DNA from: CAZLFQ01 sp964558975 | GTDB lineage: Bacteria; Pseudomonadota; Alphaproteobacteria; Rickettsiales; Midichloriaceae | Reading direction: 5' to 3' | Assembly: GCA_964558975.1 (NCBI GenBank) | Contig: CAZLFQ010000001.1 | Span: 248,001 to 312,000 of the forward strand | DNA length: 64,000 bases | Shown: positions 54,048 to 62,666 of the stretch, in pieces | How the letters are laid out: every line of letters starts with the position of its first letter | Numbering within the stretch: the first letter of the stretch is position 1 | Program-made: the position numbers and the translations under genes | The notes under the pieces: generated by a model | Seen by the model: the letters and a program-made list of their open reading frames with translations, nothing else | What the model was told of the DNA's origin: nothing | Databases searched by the model: none

Positions 54048-54620
54048 ATGAAAAACCATGAACAACTACAAGCACTTATTAAGCTTGCGGCAAACCCAGA
54101 ACATTTAAAACAATTTGTGCAATCATACTTTATGGCATATGATTATTCACAAAAAAAATGGCAAATTGATGCTTTTACAACAATGGTAAAATCCGTTGAA
54201 GAGATGGGAGAATTACCAGGGATCAATGAATCTGCAAAATATAGGGCTGAGATTTCTCAAGTAGTAAGCGCCTTAAGAGGAATGCATAAATTAGTTGAAA
54301 AAGAATACTATGATAAAAATAGCGGTATTTTTGGTGCTGTTACTAAAGTTGGTGATTGGCTAAGACCAGCTAATAGCCTTCCAGAAGATGTTCAACGACT
54401 TAAAAATGCCCTAGATTCTAGAGCTGAAAATGTGGTTGGAGTAAGTAGTAATATATCTACAACTAGAGCGCAAGGAGCTACAACAGCTATTGGCGCAGCT
54501 ACATCGTCACCATCCTCTTCTAAACCATCTGTCAAATTCGATATAGGAGAACTTGCAAGCACTCTTGATAAGAGTAACAAAGCTAGGAATGAAAGCAAAA
54601 ACCAAGGACAAAAGAGATAA
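54048..54620 (+). CDS. Hypothetical protein with disordered C-terminus, 190 residues
   Basis: Unrecognised. Residues 1-125 look helical (LQALIKLAANPEHLKQFVQSYF, YRAEISQVVSALRGMHKLVEKEYYDK). The last 65 residues are Ser/Thr/Ala-rich and disordered, ending in a basic tail (ESKNQGQKR). No signal peptide or span. A strong GGAGG precedes the ATG, and a CtrA box lies 43 bases upstream. It could be a small secreted protein of the CtrA-controlled set. Confidence 0.65.
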   Translation: MKNHEQLQALIKLAANPEHLKQFVQSYFMAYDYSQKKWQIDAFTTMVKSVEEMGELPGINESAKYRAEISQVVSALRGMHKLVEKEYYDKNSGIFGAVTKVGDWLRPANSLPEDVQRLKNALDSRAENVVGVSSNISTTRAQGATTAIGAATSSPSSSKPSVKFDIGELASTLDKSNKARNESKNQGQKR

Positions 54621-54632
54621 TATTAAGTTAAC

Positions 54633-55514
54633 TTACTTCTTGGTGTGCTTCTTAGCTTTTTCTTCTGGCTCGACGTGTATGTTAATTTCTGAATGTTCGA
54701 ATTTTTTGATGATAGCATCTTCAATTCGATCACATATAACATGCGCGTCACCTACTGTCATTTTACGCGGTACAACTAGGTGAAAATCTATGAATAGCAC
54801 CCACCCTGCTCTTCTAACTTTTAGATCATGGGATTCTATTGAACCTTTGGAGTTTTTATCAATGATTTTCTCAAGCTCCTCAATTTCTTGAGCCATTGGT
54901 GCTGCATCCATCAAACCGTCAACAGATTCTTTCACTAGCTTCCAACCAGACCATAAAATATTAATTGCCACTAAACCTGCTAACAATGAATCTAGTACTA
55001 ACCATCCAGTCATAACAGCAAGAAGTACGCCTGCCGCAACACCAATAGATGATAAGAAGTCGCTATATATATGTTCCCCATCAGCTTTGATTGCAGGGGA
55101 GCGATATTTTTTTCCAAACCTGATTAAAATTATAGCCCATACTCCATTTATAACTGTAGCAAAACCATTAACTAACAATCCAAGAAACGGAACTTCAATC
55201 GTTCGTGGCATAAAATAGGCATGGTAGGCTTCTTTAAAGACGATTAAAGCTGTAGCAATAATGAACAAACCTTCAACGATTGCAGAAAGATACTCAGCTT
55301 TGTAATGGCCATATTGGTGTCTTTTATCTGCGGGTTTTGCGCTATAATATACCGCTAAAATCACAGCCAATGCGGCAATTATATTCACAATACTTTCCAG
55401 AGCATCTGAATACAAGGCCACGCTTCCAGTTAGCATGTACGCGATATATTTAATAATAAGTACAGCTATACCAACAAAGAAACTTCCTATAGCGAGTTTT
55501 ATAGGCTTATTCAT
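54633..55514 (-). CDS. Cation diffusion facilitator (zinc/iron exporter type)
   Basis: A 293-residue CDF transporter. Six spans cover about residues 5-205 with the metal-site aspartates in YSDALESIVNI and HIYSDFLSSIGVA; HQYGHYKAEYLSAI is the family signature. The C-terminal cytoplasmic domain (HDLKVRRAGWVLFIDFHLVVP, HVICDRIEDAI) binds metal at the dimer interface. It resembles FieF-type exporters of Zn2+, Fe2+ or Mn2+. Its start overlaps the stop of the upstream gene (ATGA), so both are cotranscribed. Confidence 0.9.
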   Translation of the reverse strand: MNKPIKLAIGSFFVGIAVLIIKYIAYMLTGSVALYSDALESIVNIIAALAVILAVYYSAKPADKRHQYGHYKAEYLSAIVEGLFIIATALIVFKEAYHAYFMPRTIEVPFLGLLVNGFATVINGVWAIILIRFGKKYRSPAIKADGEHIYSDFLSSIGVAAGVLLAVMTGWLVLDSLLAGLVAINILWSGWKLVKESVDGLMDAAPMAQEIEELEKIIDKNSKGSIESHDLKVRRAGWVLFIDFHLVVPRKMTVGDAHVICDRIEDAIIKKFEHSEINIHVEPEEKAKKHTKK

Positions 55515-58414
55515 TTCTTAGCATCCTTTTCAGCAGTATTTATAACATCAATTATTTGATTAACCGTTTGCTTGATCAATTCAATAGTTTGTTGAGTCTC
55601 TAATTTTCTTACTTTAATTGTAGCCCAGCTCTTTGAAATTGTTTCTAAAATTTTAGTATTTCTCTCACCAACAGGCATGCGTTTATAGAAATCATTTATC
55701 AAATCATCTAACAAGTTGAATTCGCCAGTAATAAGGTATGAAATTGCTAACTTTAATATTTTATCAGAATCTTTGCCTTGAATTGTAGTTTCGTCATCCC
55801 GAATTGCATAGATTCTAGGCTCTACATAGTCATTAAACTCTTTCCACTTTTTCTGACTCCAATAAATCATTGATTTTATGTCATCTGCCTCTTGAGATAG
55901 ATCCCCTTTTAGCAACTTAAGCGCTTCATCATCTTGATGATTGTAATGCAATGCTTTTGCGTGCAAATATTTTCTTTCATCGACCAATTCATTCGGTAAT
56001 TCAGAATATTCATCACCCATATTAATTGCCAAAAGTGCACTAGTTGGATCTCTATTCCATAAATAGACTTTTGCCAGCTTATTAATCGCAATTTCTTTTT
56101 TAGTACCCTTTAATCTATTAGACACTTGGTGTTGTAAAATAGCTGAAGCCCTATCCAATAAATCTAGTGCAAGCAAATGGTCAACAAAACGCAGAACAAC
56201 TTCATCTCCAACTTCTCCTATTGGAACTAAATATTCAAATTCATAAAATAAAGCTAAAGCCTTTATATGTGGCACTTGCTCATCTTTTCCTTCAAGAAAA
56301 AACTTAACAAAGGTATCACCCATTTTACGACCAAGTCTTAATGAATCAGGTGAGAACGGGTAATATTTAACAATAACATCCCAACTTCTCAGAGCATTAC
56401 TATACTCCTTCATTTGCAAATAGGCATCGCCAAGACTTGTTAGAATATCTATCTCAAGCTCATCTCCTCGCCAAACAACTGCTATTTTCTCGAGCTCATC
56501 TGTATACTCATCTAAGTTCATCCTTTGAGTTAATTGCATATACTTTGCTTTTTCAAAACGACAATTACTTCTGTTTAATAAATCCTCAAAATCAGAAGTA
56601 CAAATATCCCAATGCTCAATAGCTTTTTCTGGCAAATCCATTGCAGAGTATAGGTGTGCAGCTAAAGCATTTACTCTATTGACTTCATGTTTAGGTATCT
56701 GCATTTTAAGCAAATCTTTTATAATAATCTGTGCTTCGTTGAATTGTTTATCTTCAATCTTTTCATTCGCAATAGTAATTCCAACTTCCATCATAAATGG
56801 CTCTGTATACTCACTTAAAAAGCTACTTTCTTTTTCCATGTACATAGTCATAGGGTCTATTTTATTCAAATAGTCTTCTGAACCAGTAACCATAAAACTT
56901 GTAACAGCTTGCCAAAATCTTACTTCTTTTCTTAAAGAGAGTGGAACTTCTAAAATTGGAATTGATCTTGCAACATTATAAGCAGCTATGTATTCATAGT
57001 CCATATAGTTCATTGCAGCTTCAATAAGCTTAACATTATACGAATTTCCAAACTCAGGGTCTTCCTTCTTTATCATTTTAATGATACTCAGGCCTTCCGT
57101 GTAAAAGCCATTAGCAAGATAGAATAAAGCCCAGTTCGCATATACCCTTGCTTTTTGTGCAGGACTTTTGGCATTCATCGCTGTTTGACGAAGCATTCTT
57201 ACTTTTGGAATTAGTTGACCATCAGTAATTTTATAACTTTTTAAACTTAAAATACTTTGAAAATCTTCTACAAAGTCATCCATCTTAAAGCCATATTTTG
57301 GGTCTTCAAAACGAGATTCGTGTTTTTTATATATTCTAGGAGCTATGTTTAAACCTGCGGCACCAAAAATTTGATAATTCCTATTATTTTGTTTTATTTT
57401 CACTATATCAGAAATAGGCTTTACTACACCACCTTGCAGAGATTTTAAAATTCTAAAATCAACAAAGGTAAATTTATCATTTATTGCTACTGCACTATCA
57501 ACCATTGGTAGCGCAATCAATTCATCACCTACATATTTATCAATAAAGCGTATAGTAGCTCTCGCTTCTTCATCAAGTTCAATATCGACACGAGGATGCG
57601 GAGCTGCCAATGGTCGCGATACAACTCTAATATCTTTTGCTTTTATGGTTTTATTTGATATTTCAATATTCCAGTCATACCCTGTTCTATACATAATTGC
57701 TGATGGAAGCTTACCATCTACTTCATTTAATAATATTGAAAAAATAAGCACTTCTGACTCACTCGCTTCCTTTTTAGCATCAGAAAACCACTTACTTTTG
57801 AGATCAAAAGGTTTGATCTTAGATCCTTTATCAAATATGACCCAAAGCCTTTTATCTCTAATAAATGAAGCAGCAGCAACATCTTCAGGCCATTTGAAAG
57901 TAAAAATAGACTTTTCATCTTCTTCAATAAAACCTACATCTAAAAACTCCGAATCACTATGGACGTGCGGAGCTGGTTGTTTAATATCGGTTTGAGGCGT
58001 TTCTTTAGATTCTTCTGGCTTTTTTTTATCCTGAACTGCAATAATATCTATACCAGTCTTATCAACAATTTTAAACTTTCTAACCTTAAATTTACCTTCC
58101 GCAAGAGTAAGTGTTAGGCGCGTCTTTTGTATATCTACATCATTCACATATTCTTTAAACTTAGTTAGCTGACTTAGATCACCAAAAGTAGTATTAGGAG
58201 GGAAGCGAATACTTAAGATATTATCAGCATGGTTATATGTGAAGTTATTTCTCTCACCAACAAACAACACTCTTAGGGCATCATCTCTTCTTACCACTTC
58301 AACATCAATTTTACTTGGTTTTGCATATGTTAAATTGGCTGGTAGAACTGCAACATTCACCACTATAAGAAGCATGCAAAATTGTATTAGCTTCCGAATC
58401 ACAATAACCAACAT
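55511..58414 (-). CDS. Large exported TPR-like repeat protein
   Basis: A 967-residue protein. A signal peptide (about residues 1-31, ending in ANLTYAKP) leads to a beta-rich N-terminal half, then helical TPR-like repeats from about residue 420 (ARVYANWALFYLANGFYTEGLSII, LTSLGDAYLQMKEYSNALRSWDVIVKYYP). The TPR part suggests a periplasmic or outer-membrane scaffold. I cannot name it. Alphaproteobacteria have exported TPR proteins of about this size with poorly known roles. It is followed by the CDF gene with a 4-base overlap. Confidence 0.7.
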   Translation of the reverse strand: MLVIVIRKLIQFCMLLIVVNVAVLPANLTYAKPSKIDVEVVRRDDALRVLFVGERNNFTYNHADNILSIRFPPNTTFGDLSQLTKFKEYVNDVDIQKTRLTLTLAEGKFKVRKFKIVDKTGIDIIAVQDKKKPEESKETPQTDIKQPAPHVHSDSEFLDVGFIEEDEKSIFTFKWPEDVAAASFIRDKRLWVIFDKGSKIKPFDLKSKWFSDAKKEASESEVLIFSILLNEVDGKLPSAIMYRTGYDWNIEISNKTIKAKDIRVVSRPLAAPHPRVDIELDEEARATIRFIDKYVGDELIALPMVDSAVAINDKFTFVDFRILKSLQGGVVKPISDIVKIKQNNRNYQIFGAAGLNIAPRIYKKHESRFEDPKYGFKMDDFVEDFQSILSLKSYKITDGQLIPKVRMLRQTAMNAKSPAQKARVYANWALFYLANGFYTEGLSIIKMIKKEDPEFGNSYNVKLIEAAMNYMDYEYIAAYNVARSIPILEVPLSLRKEVRFWQAVTSFMVTGSEDYLNKIDPMTMYMEKESSFLSEYTEPFMMEVGITIANEKIEDKQFNEAQIIIKDLLKMQIPKHEVNRVNALAAHLYSAMDLPEKAIEHWDICTSDFEDLLNRSNCRFEKAKYMQLTQRMNLDEYTDELEKIAVVWRGDELEIDILTSLGDAYLQMKEYSNALRSWDVIVKYYPFSPDSLRLGRKMGDTFVKFFLEGKDEQVPHIKALALFYEFEYLVPIGEVGDEVVLRFVDHLLALDLLDRASAILQHQVSNRLKGTKKEIAINKLAKVYLWNRDPTSALLAINMGDEYSELPNELVDERKYLHAKALHYNHQDDEALKLLKGDLSQEADDIKSMIYWSQKKWKEFNDYVEPRIYAIRDDETTIQGKDSDKILKLAISYLITGEFNLLDDLINDFYKRMPVGERNTKILETISKSWATIKVRKLETQQTIELIKQTVNQIIDVINTAEKDAKK

Positions 58415-58463
58415 TATTTCAGACAGATAAACCGTAGCAAACTTTTGCCTATTGTTAAATAAT

Positions 58464-59171
58464 TTATTTCTTTTTTAGGGTAATAATATAATTCACATCT
58501 GTCTTATTAGACAAAGTCCAAGCATTGAGCAAAGGATTAAAGATCATACCAGACATGTTGACCAAATCAAAATCGCCTTTTGTTATATCAAGAAGCTCGT
58601 CTGGTTTTACAAATTTCTCCCAGTCATGCGTACCTTTTGGCACCCAGCGTAGAATATATTCAGCAGCAACTTTTGCGAGTGCAAAAGACTTTAGAGTTTT
58701 ATTGATTGTTGAAATAAATAATAGGCCATTAGGCTTTAGACATTTTGTTATATGTTCTAAAAAAGTTTTTATATCCGAAACATGCTCAACAATCTCTAAA
58801 GCAAATATTATGTCAAACTTAGATTCATTATACTCAGAAAATTCTTCAATTGAGGTTGTATGATAATCTACTTCAATACCATTTCTTAAAGCGTAATTTT
58901 TGGCAACTTTGATATTCTCCTCGCCCGCATCTATTCCTGTAACATCAGCTTTAAGTCTTGCAAAAGGAATTGAAATCAATCCGCCGCCACATCCGACATC
59001 TAAGATTTTTTTACCAGCTACTTTTCCAATTTGATTTTTAATATAGGAAATCCTTACTGGGTTCATTTTATGAAGAGGTTTAAATTTACCAGTTTCATCC
59101 CACCATTCATCAGCCATTGCACTGAATTTATTAATCTCTTTTGGGTCTATTGTTGTTCGTTTAGCGCACAT
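58464..59171 (-). CDS. ubiG: Ubiquinone biosynthesis O-methyltransferase
   Basis: A 235-residue SAM methyltransferase for both O-methylation steps of ubiquinone synthesis. The SAM motif is ILDVGCGGGLISIPFARL; the N-terminal FSAMADEWWDETGKFKPLHKMNPVRISYI is typical of UbiG. LEIVEHVSD and KGTHDWEKFVKPDEL match family blocks. Length is normal. It points to aerobic respiration, in agreement with nuoF in the same window. Confidence 0.93.
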   Translation of the reverse strand: MCAKRTTIDPKEINKFSAMADEWWDETGKFKPLHKMNPVRISYIKNQIGKVAGKKILDVGCGGGLISIPFARLKADVTGIDAGEENIKVAKNYALRNGIEVDYHTTSIEEFSEYNESKFDIIFALEIVEHVSDIKTFLEHITKCLKPNGLLFISTINKTLKSFALAKVAAEYILRWVPKGTHDWEKFVKPDELLDITKGDFDLVNMSGMIFNPLLNAWTLSNKTDVNYIITLKKK

Positions 59172-59243
59172 ATCTCACACATTTGAATATTAAGATACAG
59201 ACTAAACTAGTTACATCCTCGGTTCAAGAACTAGAGTTATAAA

Positions 59244-60173
59244 TTACTGCCTAAAAACTCCTACAGAGGCAAACTCTTTAGCTAGACTTAAAAACAATGA
59301 TGCTGCTGAAATTTCTCCAGCAATATTAGCTTTAAGTTGCTGATCTACTCTAAGCTGTGCTGTACTTGATAATTTTGTCATATCAAAGTGGACCTCTGCT
59401 CCACCATATAGACAAAGTGAAAGTGTAGACGCAGGAGGAACTACTAATTGTGGTAATTGCTTGTCTTCAGACTCAATTTTAACAGCTGGTTCTTGAAATT
59501 TATAATGTTTCACTCTAAGTTCAGCTATCCATTTATCAAGACAACCGTTGCAACTGTTATCTTTATCTAATTTAGCAATATACGAACTTTCATCCTTAAC
59601 TGCATCGAAAAATGAATTTCCATTAGCCCCAGCTTCTAATAGAATTCTAATAATGGAAATTGGAGTTCTCGACCGTGATAGTTTACTACTCTCATTCTCT
59701 CCATACATTTCTTCGGGGTATCTAACAAAAAAATAATCAATAGCTCGTCTACCAGACTTGTCAACCATATCAAGATCTAATTTTATTTTTAGTTCTCGAG
59801 TGTATTCCAACAATTCACATAATAGACATGTATTATCCTTTAAAACTGCAATTCTTAATATAAGATCTAAAGCTTGTTTAGTATCTCTCATAGGAAAAAA
59901 AGTAGTCACGAAATCTGCTTTATCAATGATTCGTACGGCAAAATAAACCAAATTTTTAAAATGCTCTTGAAATCTTTGGTCATTTCCAACTAAACTTTCA
60001 AGCAAATCCTGAACTTCAAGACAAGCACCTGGATAATTATCAGGGTCAAATTGCTCAAGTTTTCTTTTGGCATCATCTAAGACTCTAAGATCTTCGTCTA
60101 TTGATCTTTTTCTATTTGTAGTAGCAGTACTTGATGTAGATGAACTAAAATCATCACTTTTTTTATTAAACAT
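59244..60173 (-). CDS. Ankyrin-like hypothetical protein
   Basis: A 309-residue protein (320 if the ATG at 60206 is used; ATG 60173 is as likely, neither has a good ribosome site). An N-terminal Ser/Thr-rich stretch is followed by helices, then ankyrin-like units: LDLDMVDKSGRRAIDYFF and IIRILLEAGANGNSFFDAVKDE. A CxxC occurs in NSCNGCLDKW. No signal peptide. It may be a small ankyrin protein of host-interaction type, but only about two units are convincing. Confidence 0.6.
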   Translation of the reverse strand: MFNKKSDDFSSSTSSTATTNRKRSIDEDLRVLDDAKRKLEQFDPDNYPGACLEVQDLLESLVGNDQRFQEHFKNLVYFAVRIIDKADFVTTFFPMRDTKQALDLILRIAVLKDNTCLLCELLEYTRELKIKLDLDMVDKSGRRAIDYFFVRYPEEMYGENESSKLSRSRTPISIIRILLEAGANGNSFFDAVKDESSYIAKLDKDNSCNGCLDKWIAELRVKHYKFQEPAVKIESEDKQLPQLVVPPASTLSLCLYGGAEVHFDMTKLSSTAQLRVDQQLKANIAGEISAASLFLSLAKEFASVGVFRQ

Positions 60174-60262
60174 GAAAACAAATCCACAAATTATCAATTT
60201 CCGCAAGTTGTAGTATATTTCAAAGCCTAAAACAACAGAAAACTAAAAATCAAGAGATAGTA

Positions 60263-61222
60263 TTAATCAATTCTTCCAACTTCTTCCTGAATTCTTTTTA
60301 TGGCTTTTTCTTCGATTTGTCTTATACGCTCGCTTGAGACACCGTATCTAGCGCCTAAAACGTCTAATGTTGTTGGATCCTCTTTAAGGCGGCGTTCAAA
60401 CAAGATCTCTTGTTCGCGCTGTGAAAGTTTTTGAAGAGCTGCATTAAACTTCTCACGTTTATAGGCGTACTCTTGGTCATTTAATATCGTAAGTTCATGG
60501 CTTTCAACTGGAGATGCTATAACATCTATGATCTCACCTGAATCTTCATCACTACTGGTATGAGAATTTAGATACACATCACCGCCACTCATGCGCATAT
60601 CCATTTCCGCAACTTCTGCCTTCGATAGATCAAGTTCTTTTGCAATCATATCATTAGCATTTGCAGGAATTTGGCCGTTATTGGCATGATACAAACGAGT
60701 CTTCATCTTTTTAAGATTAAAGAAAAGCTTTTTATGTGCCGCTGATGTACCAATTTTCACCATCGACCATGATTTTAGAATGTAGTCTTGGATTGTCGCG
60801 CGAACCCACCACATGGCATATGTGGCAAGCCTAAATCCTTTATTCGGGTCGAATTTCTTAACAGCGATCATTAATCCAACGTTTCCTTCGGAAATCATGT
60901 CGGTCATTGGAAGCCCATAACCTCTGAACTGCTGAGCGATTTTAGCAACTAGCCTTAAATGCGATGTAACCAGCTTCTGTGCTGCCTCTAAGTCTTGCTC
61001 ATTATGCCATTTATGTGCTAAATCCTGCTCTTCTTGTGCTGAAAGCATTGGGAATTTCTTGATCTCATCGAGATACCTCGATAAACCAGCATCTTGTGAT
61101 AAAATTGGCAAAGACATTGAGCTCATAGAATCCTCAGAATTACCGTTACTACTTGTATGTAGTGCAGTTTCGTGTAAATTCAAGTCCTTAGCGATATTTT
61201 CATTCTTTTCCATAATGTGCAT
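60263..61222 (-). CDS. rpoH: RNA polymerase sigma-32 (heat-shock) factor
   Basis: A 319-residue alternative sigma factor. SRYLDEIKKFPMLSAQEEQDLAHKW is the RpoH N-terminal part; region 2 has SHLRLVAKIAQQFRGYGLPMTDMISEGNVGLM and YAMWWVRATIQDYILKSWSMVKIGT; the RpoH box lies around AAHKKLFFNLKKMKTRL. Region 4 ends in LGARYGVSSERIRQIEEKAIKRI. The ATG at 61213 is an equally good start. It controls chaperone and protease genes during heat stress in related bacteria. Confidence 0.92.
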   Translation of the reverse strand: MHIMEKNENIAKDLNLHETALHTSSNGNSEDSMSSMSLPILSQDAGLSRYLDEIKKFPMLSAQEEQDLAHKWHNEQDLEAAQKLVTSHLRLVAKIAQQFRGYGLPMTDMISEGNVGLMIAVKKFDPNKGFRLATYAMWWVRATIQDYILKSWSMVKIGTSAAHKKLFFNLKKMKTRLYHANNGQIPANANDMIAKELDLSKAEVAEMDMRMSGGDVYLNSHTSSDEDSGEIIDVIASPVESHELTILNDQEYAYKREKFNAALQKLSQREQEILFERRLKEDPTTLDVLGARYGVSSERIRQIEEKAIKRIQEEVGRID

Positions 61223-61312
61223 TGTAGCATGATACCGCCAAAAGGTAAAGTCTTCTGAACAGCGTTATAAAATGAGAAGAAGATGTGTGGGGTTGAGGGG
61301 GTAACAAAACAT

Positions 61313-61395
61313 AGTTGTCCTTCCATCGAAGGTTGGAATCTAGACTTTCTTTCCTAAGAAGGAGATGGGTTCCCATCTGCATGGGAATGACAACT
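61313..61395. repeat. Small inverted-repeat (REP/MITE-like) element
   Basis: An 83-base segment bounded by imperfect inverted ends, AGTTGTCCTTCC and GGAATGACAACT. It holds an internal CCCAT-GCAG-ATGGG hairpin and a GTCATTCCCATG-type start reminiscent of the 'GTCATTCCC' dispersed repeats of many proteobacteria. It abuts the stop codon of the 61395 gene and lies 90 bases from rpoH. Copy number elsewhere is unknown because only this copy is in the window. Confidence 0.5.
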
Positions 61396-61763
61396 TAGTA
61401 TAAAGCACTATAAGCGCAAGCTGTTGTAATCAAAGTTGGTATCATGATTTTAGCTACTGGATCCTTTTTGACTTTTTCCGGCAAATAACTGCTACAAACC
61501 ACAGATACTAAACCCGCAGCCAGAATCTTAGTCATATCAATTACTGTACTTAAAGAAGTTGTAGCCTTCAAATGACCAAATGCTACTTCTCCAAGCATGC
61601 CCAAAGCTCCAAATGAAGCGGCAAAAATAAAAGTTTGCATTGTTTGAACAGTTGAACTAAGCCCAACAGAATTAGATTCAAGAACTGGCTTTGTTGTCAA
61701 ACCTAGTCCAAACCCTATTAAACCACCTATGCTTGCACCAATATAAGTAACAGCTAAAGTCAT
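61395..61763 (-). CDS. Small Gly/Ala-rich membrane protein (copy 3 of 3)
   Basis: A 122-residue protein with about three to four hydrophobic segments (YIGASIGGLIGFGLGLT, FIFAASFGALGMLGEV, ILAAGLVSVVCS). The ATG at 61763 is preferred because AAGGT lies 8 bases upstream, overlapping the stop of the preceding gene; an in-frame ATG at 61793 would overlap that gene by 20 bases. It looks homologous in layout to the next two proteins. Function unknown. Confidence 0.6.
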   Translation of the reverse strand: MTLAVTYIGASIGGLIGFGLGLTTKPVLESNSVGLSSTVQTMQTFIFAASFGALGMLGEVAFGHLKATTSLSTVIDMTKILAAGLVSVVCSSYLPEKVKKDPVAKIMIPTLITTACAYSALY

Positions 61764-61773
61764 TTTCAATACC

Positions 61774-62136
61774 TTAAAGAGTTTGAGCCACAATATAAGT
61801 TGCCGCTAACCCTGCAGCTATACTAGCTGCAAAAGCTTTATAGTTACCATATATACTTTCATCGATAAGCAGTTTAAATGCACCTGCAGCAGCTCCAAAT
61901 GCAATCATGCCAACGCTACCACAATCAGCAAAAGGCTTAGCAATATGCATAACGGAGTGTGAGAAATAATTAGTAGATAAGACCCCAAGAGTAGTACCTG
62001 TTAAAACCAAAGCTGCATTAGCAGCCACGACTTTTTTAAGATTCCAACTATCTCTGAACCAACCAGTTGCAAATATGCCAACACCTGTTCCTAACAAAGC
62101 ACCACATTGAGCGCCACAAAGCAAATGGTTTACCAT
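61774..62136 (-). CDS. Small Gly/Ala-rich membrane protein (copy 2 of 3)
   Basis: A 120-residue protein with Gly/Ala-rich helices (GAQCGALLGTGVGIFATGW, AALVLTGTTLGVLS, VGMIAFGAAAGAFKLLI, AASIAAGLAATYIV). The ATG follows a strong AAGGGG six bases upstream. It shares with its neighbours the pattern glycine-zipper helix, polar loop, second glycine-rich helix, loop, terminal helix. Function unknown; holin-like, glycine-zipper and stress membrane proteins can look like this. Confidence 0.6.
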   Translation of the reverse strand: MVNHLLCGAQCGALLGTGVGIFATGWFRDSWNLKKVVAANAALVLTGTTLGVLSTNYFSHSVMHIAKPFADCGSVGMIAFGAAAGAFKLLIDESIYGNYKAFAASIAAGLAATYIVAQTL

Positions 62137-62192
62137 AAAAATCCCCTTTTATTTTTGGGACTTATATAATTCTTTTTTTACATTTAGTAAAG

Positions 62193-62600
62193 CTAAAATC
62201 TCGAAGCCAAAACTACAGATGCACAAGCAATACCTAATGAAAATTTTTGCGTTCCTTCTTCTAAAATAGGCTGTGTAATTTTTTGAGTCATTTTATAGAC
62301 AACTGCACCAAAAATCATATTACATACAATTGCTTTTGGATTTTGAAATGATGGTGATTGCAAGCAAGAAAACAGAGAATTCGCAATTGCCGCTCCTCCA
62401 ACACTACCTATGATCAAACCTAATGAGCCATAAGTTATACAGTTAAGAAATTTCGAAATTTTAATAGCATTTGGTAAGTAGCCTTTAGAGCGTGGTATAG
62501 GATACAAATAACCTGCACCACCCATAACGATCATTCCTGCAGCAGCACCTAAGAAAACTCCTTTCAGTGTTGCGAATCCAGTATCCAGCCCCCCAGCCAT
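62193..62600 (-). CDS. Small Gly/Ala-rich membrane protein (copy 1 of 3)
   Basis: A 135-residue protein, first of three on the same strand. Glycine-rich segments are GVFLGAAAGMIVMGGAGYLYP, YGSLGLIIGSVGGAAIANSLF and MIFGAVVYKM. AGAGGT precedes its ATG. The three genes lie within 1.2 kb and probably share a transcript, though a 56-base gap separates this one from the next. Function unknown. Confidence 0.6.
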   Translation of the reverse strand: MAGGLDTGFATLKGVFLGAAAGMIVMGGAGYLYPIPRSKGYLPNAIKISKFLNCITYGSLGLIIGSVGGAAIANSLFSCLQSPSFQNPKAIVCNMIFGAVVYKMTQKITQPILEEGTQKFSLGIACASVVLASRF

Positions 62601-62666
62601 ACTGACCTCTTTTCAATCAACCCTCACCTACAAGCGTAAATGGAAAAAAATAAAAAAGGAAGTAAT

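Noticed and set aside
59205..59240. CTAGTT...GGTTCAAG...AACTAG as a tRNA fragment
   Set aside because: The T-loop-like GGTTCAA has no acceptor, D or anticodon arms around it; only a 6-base inverted repeat is present.
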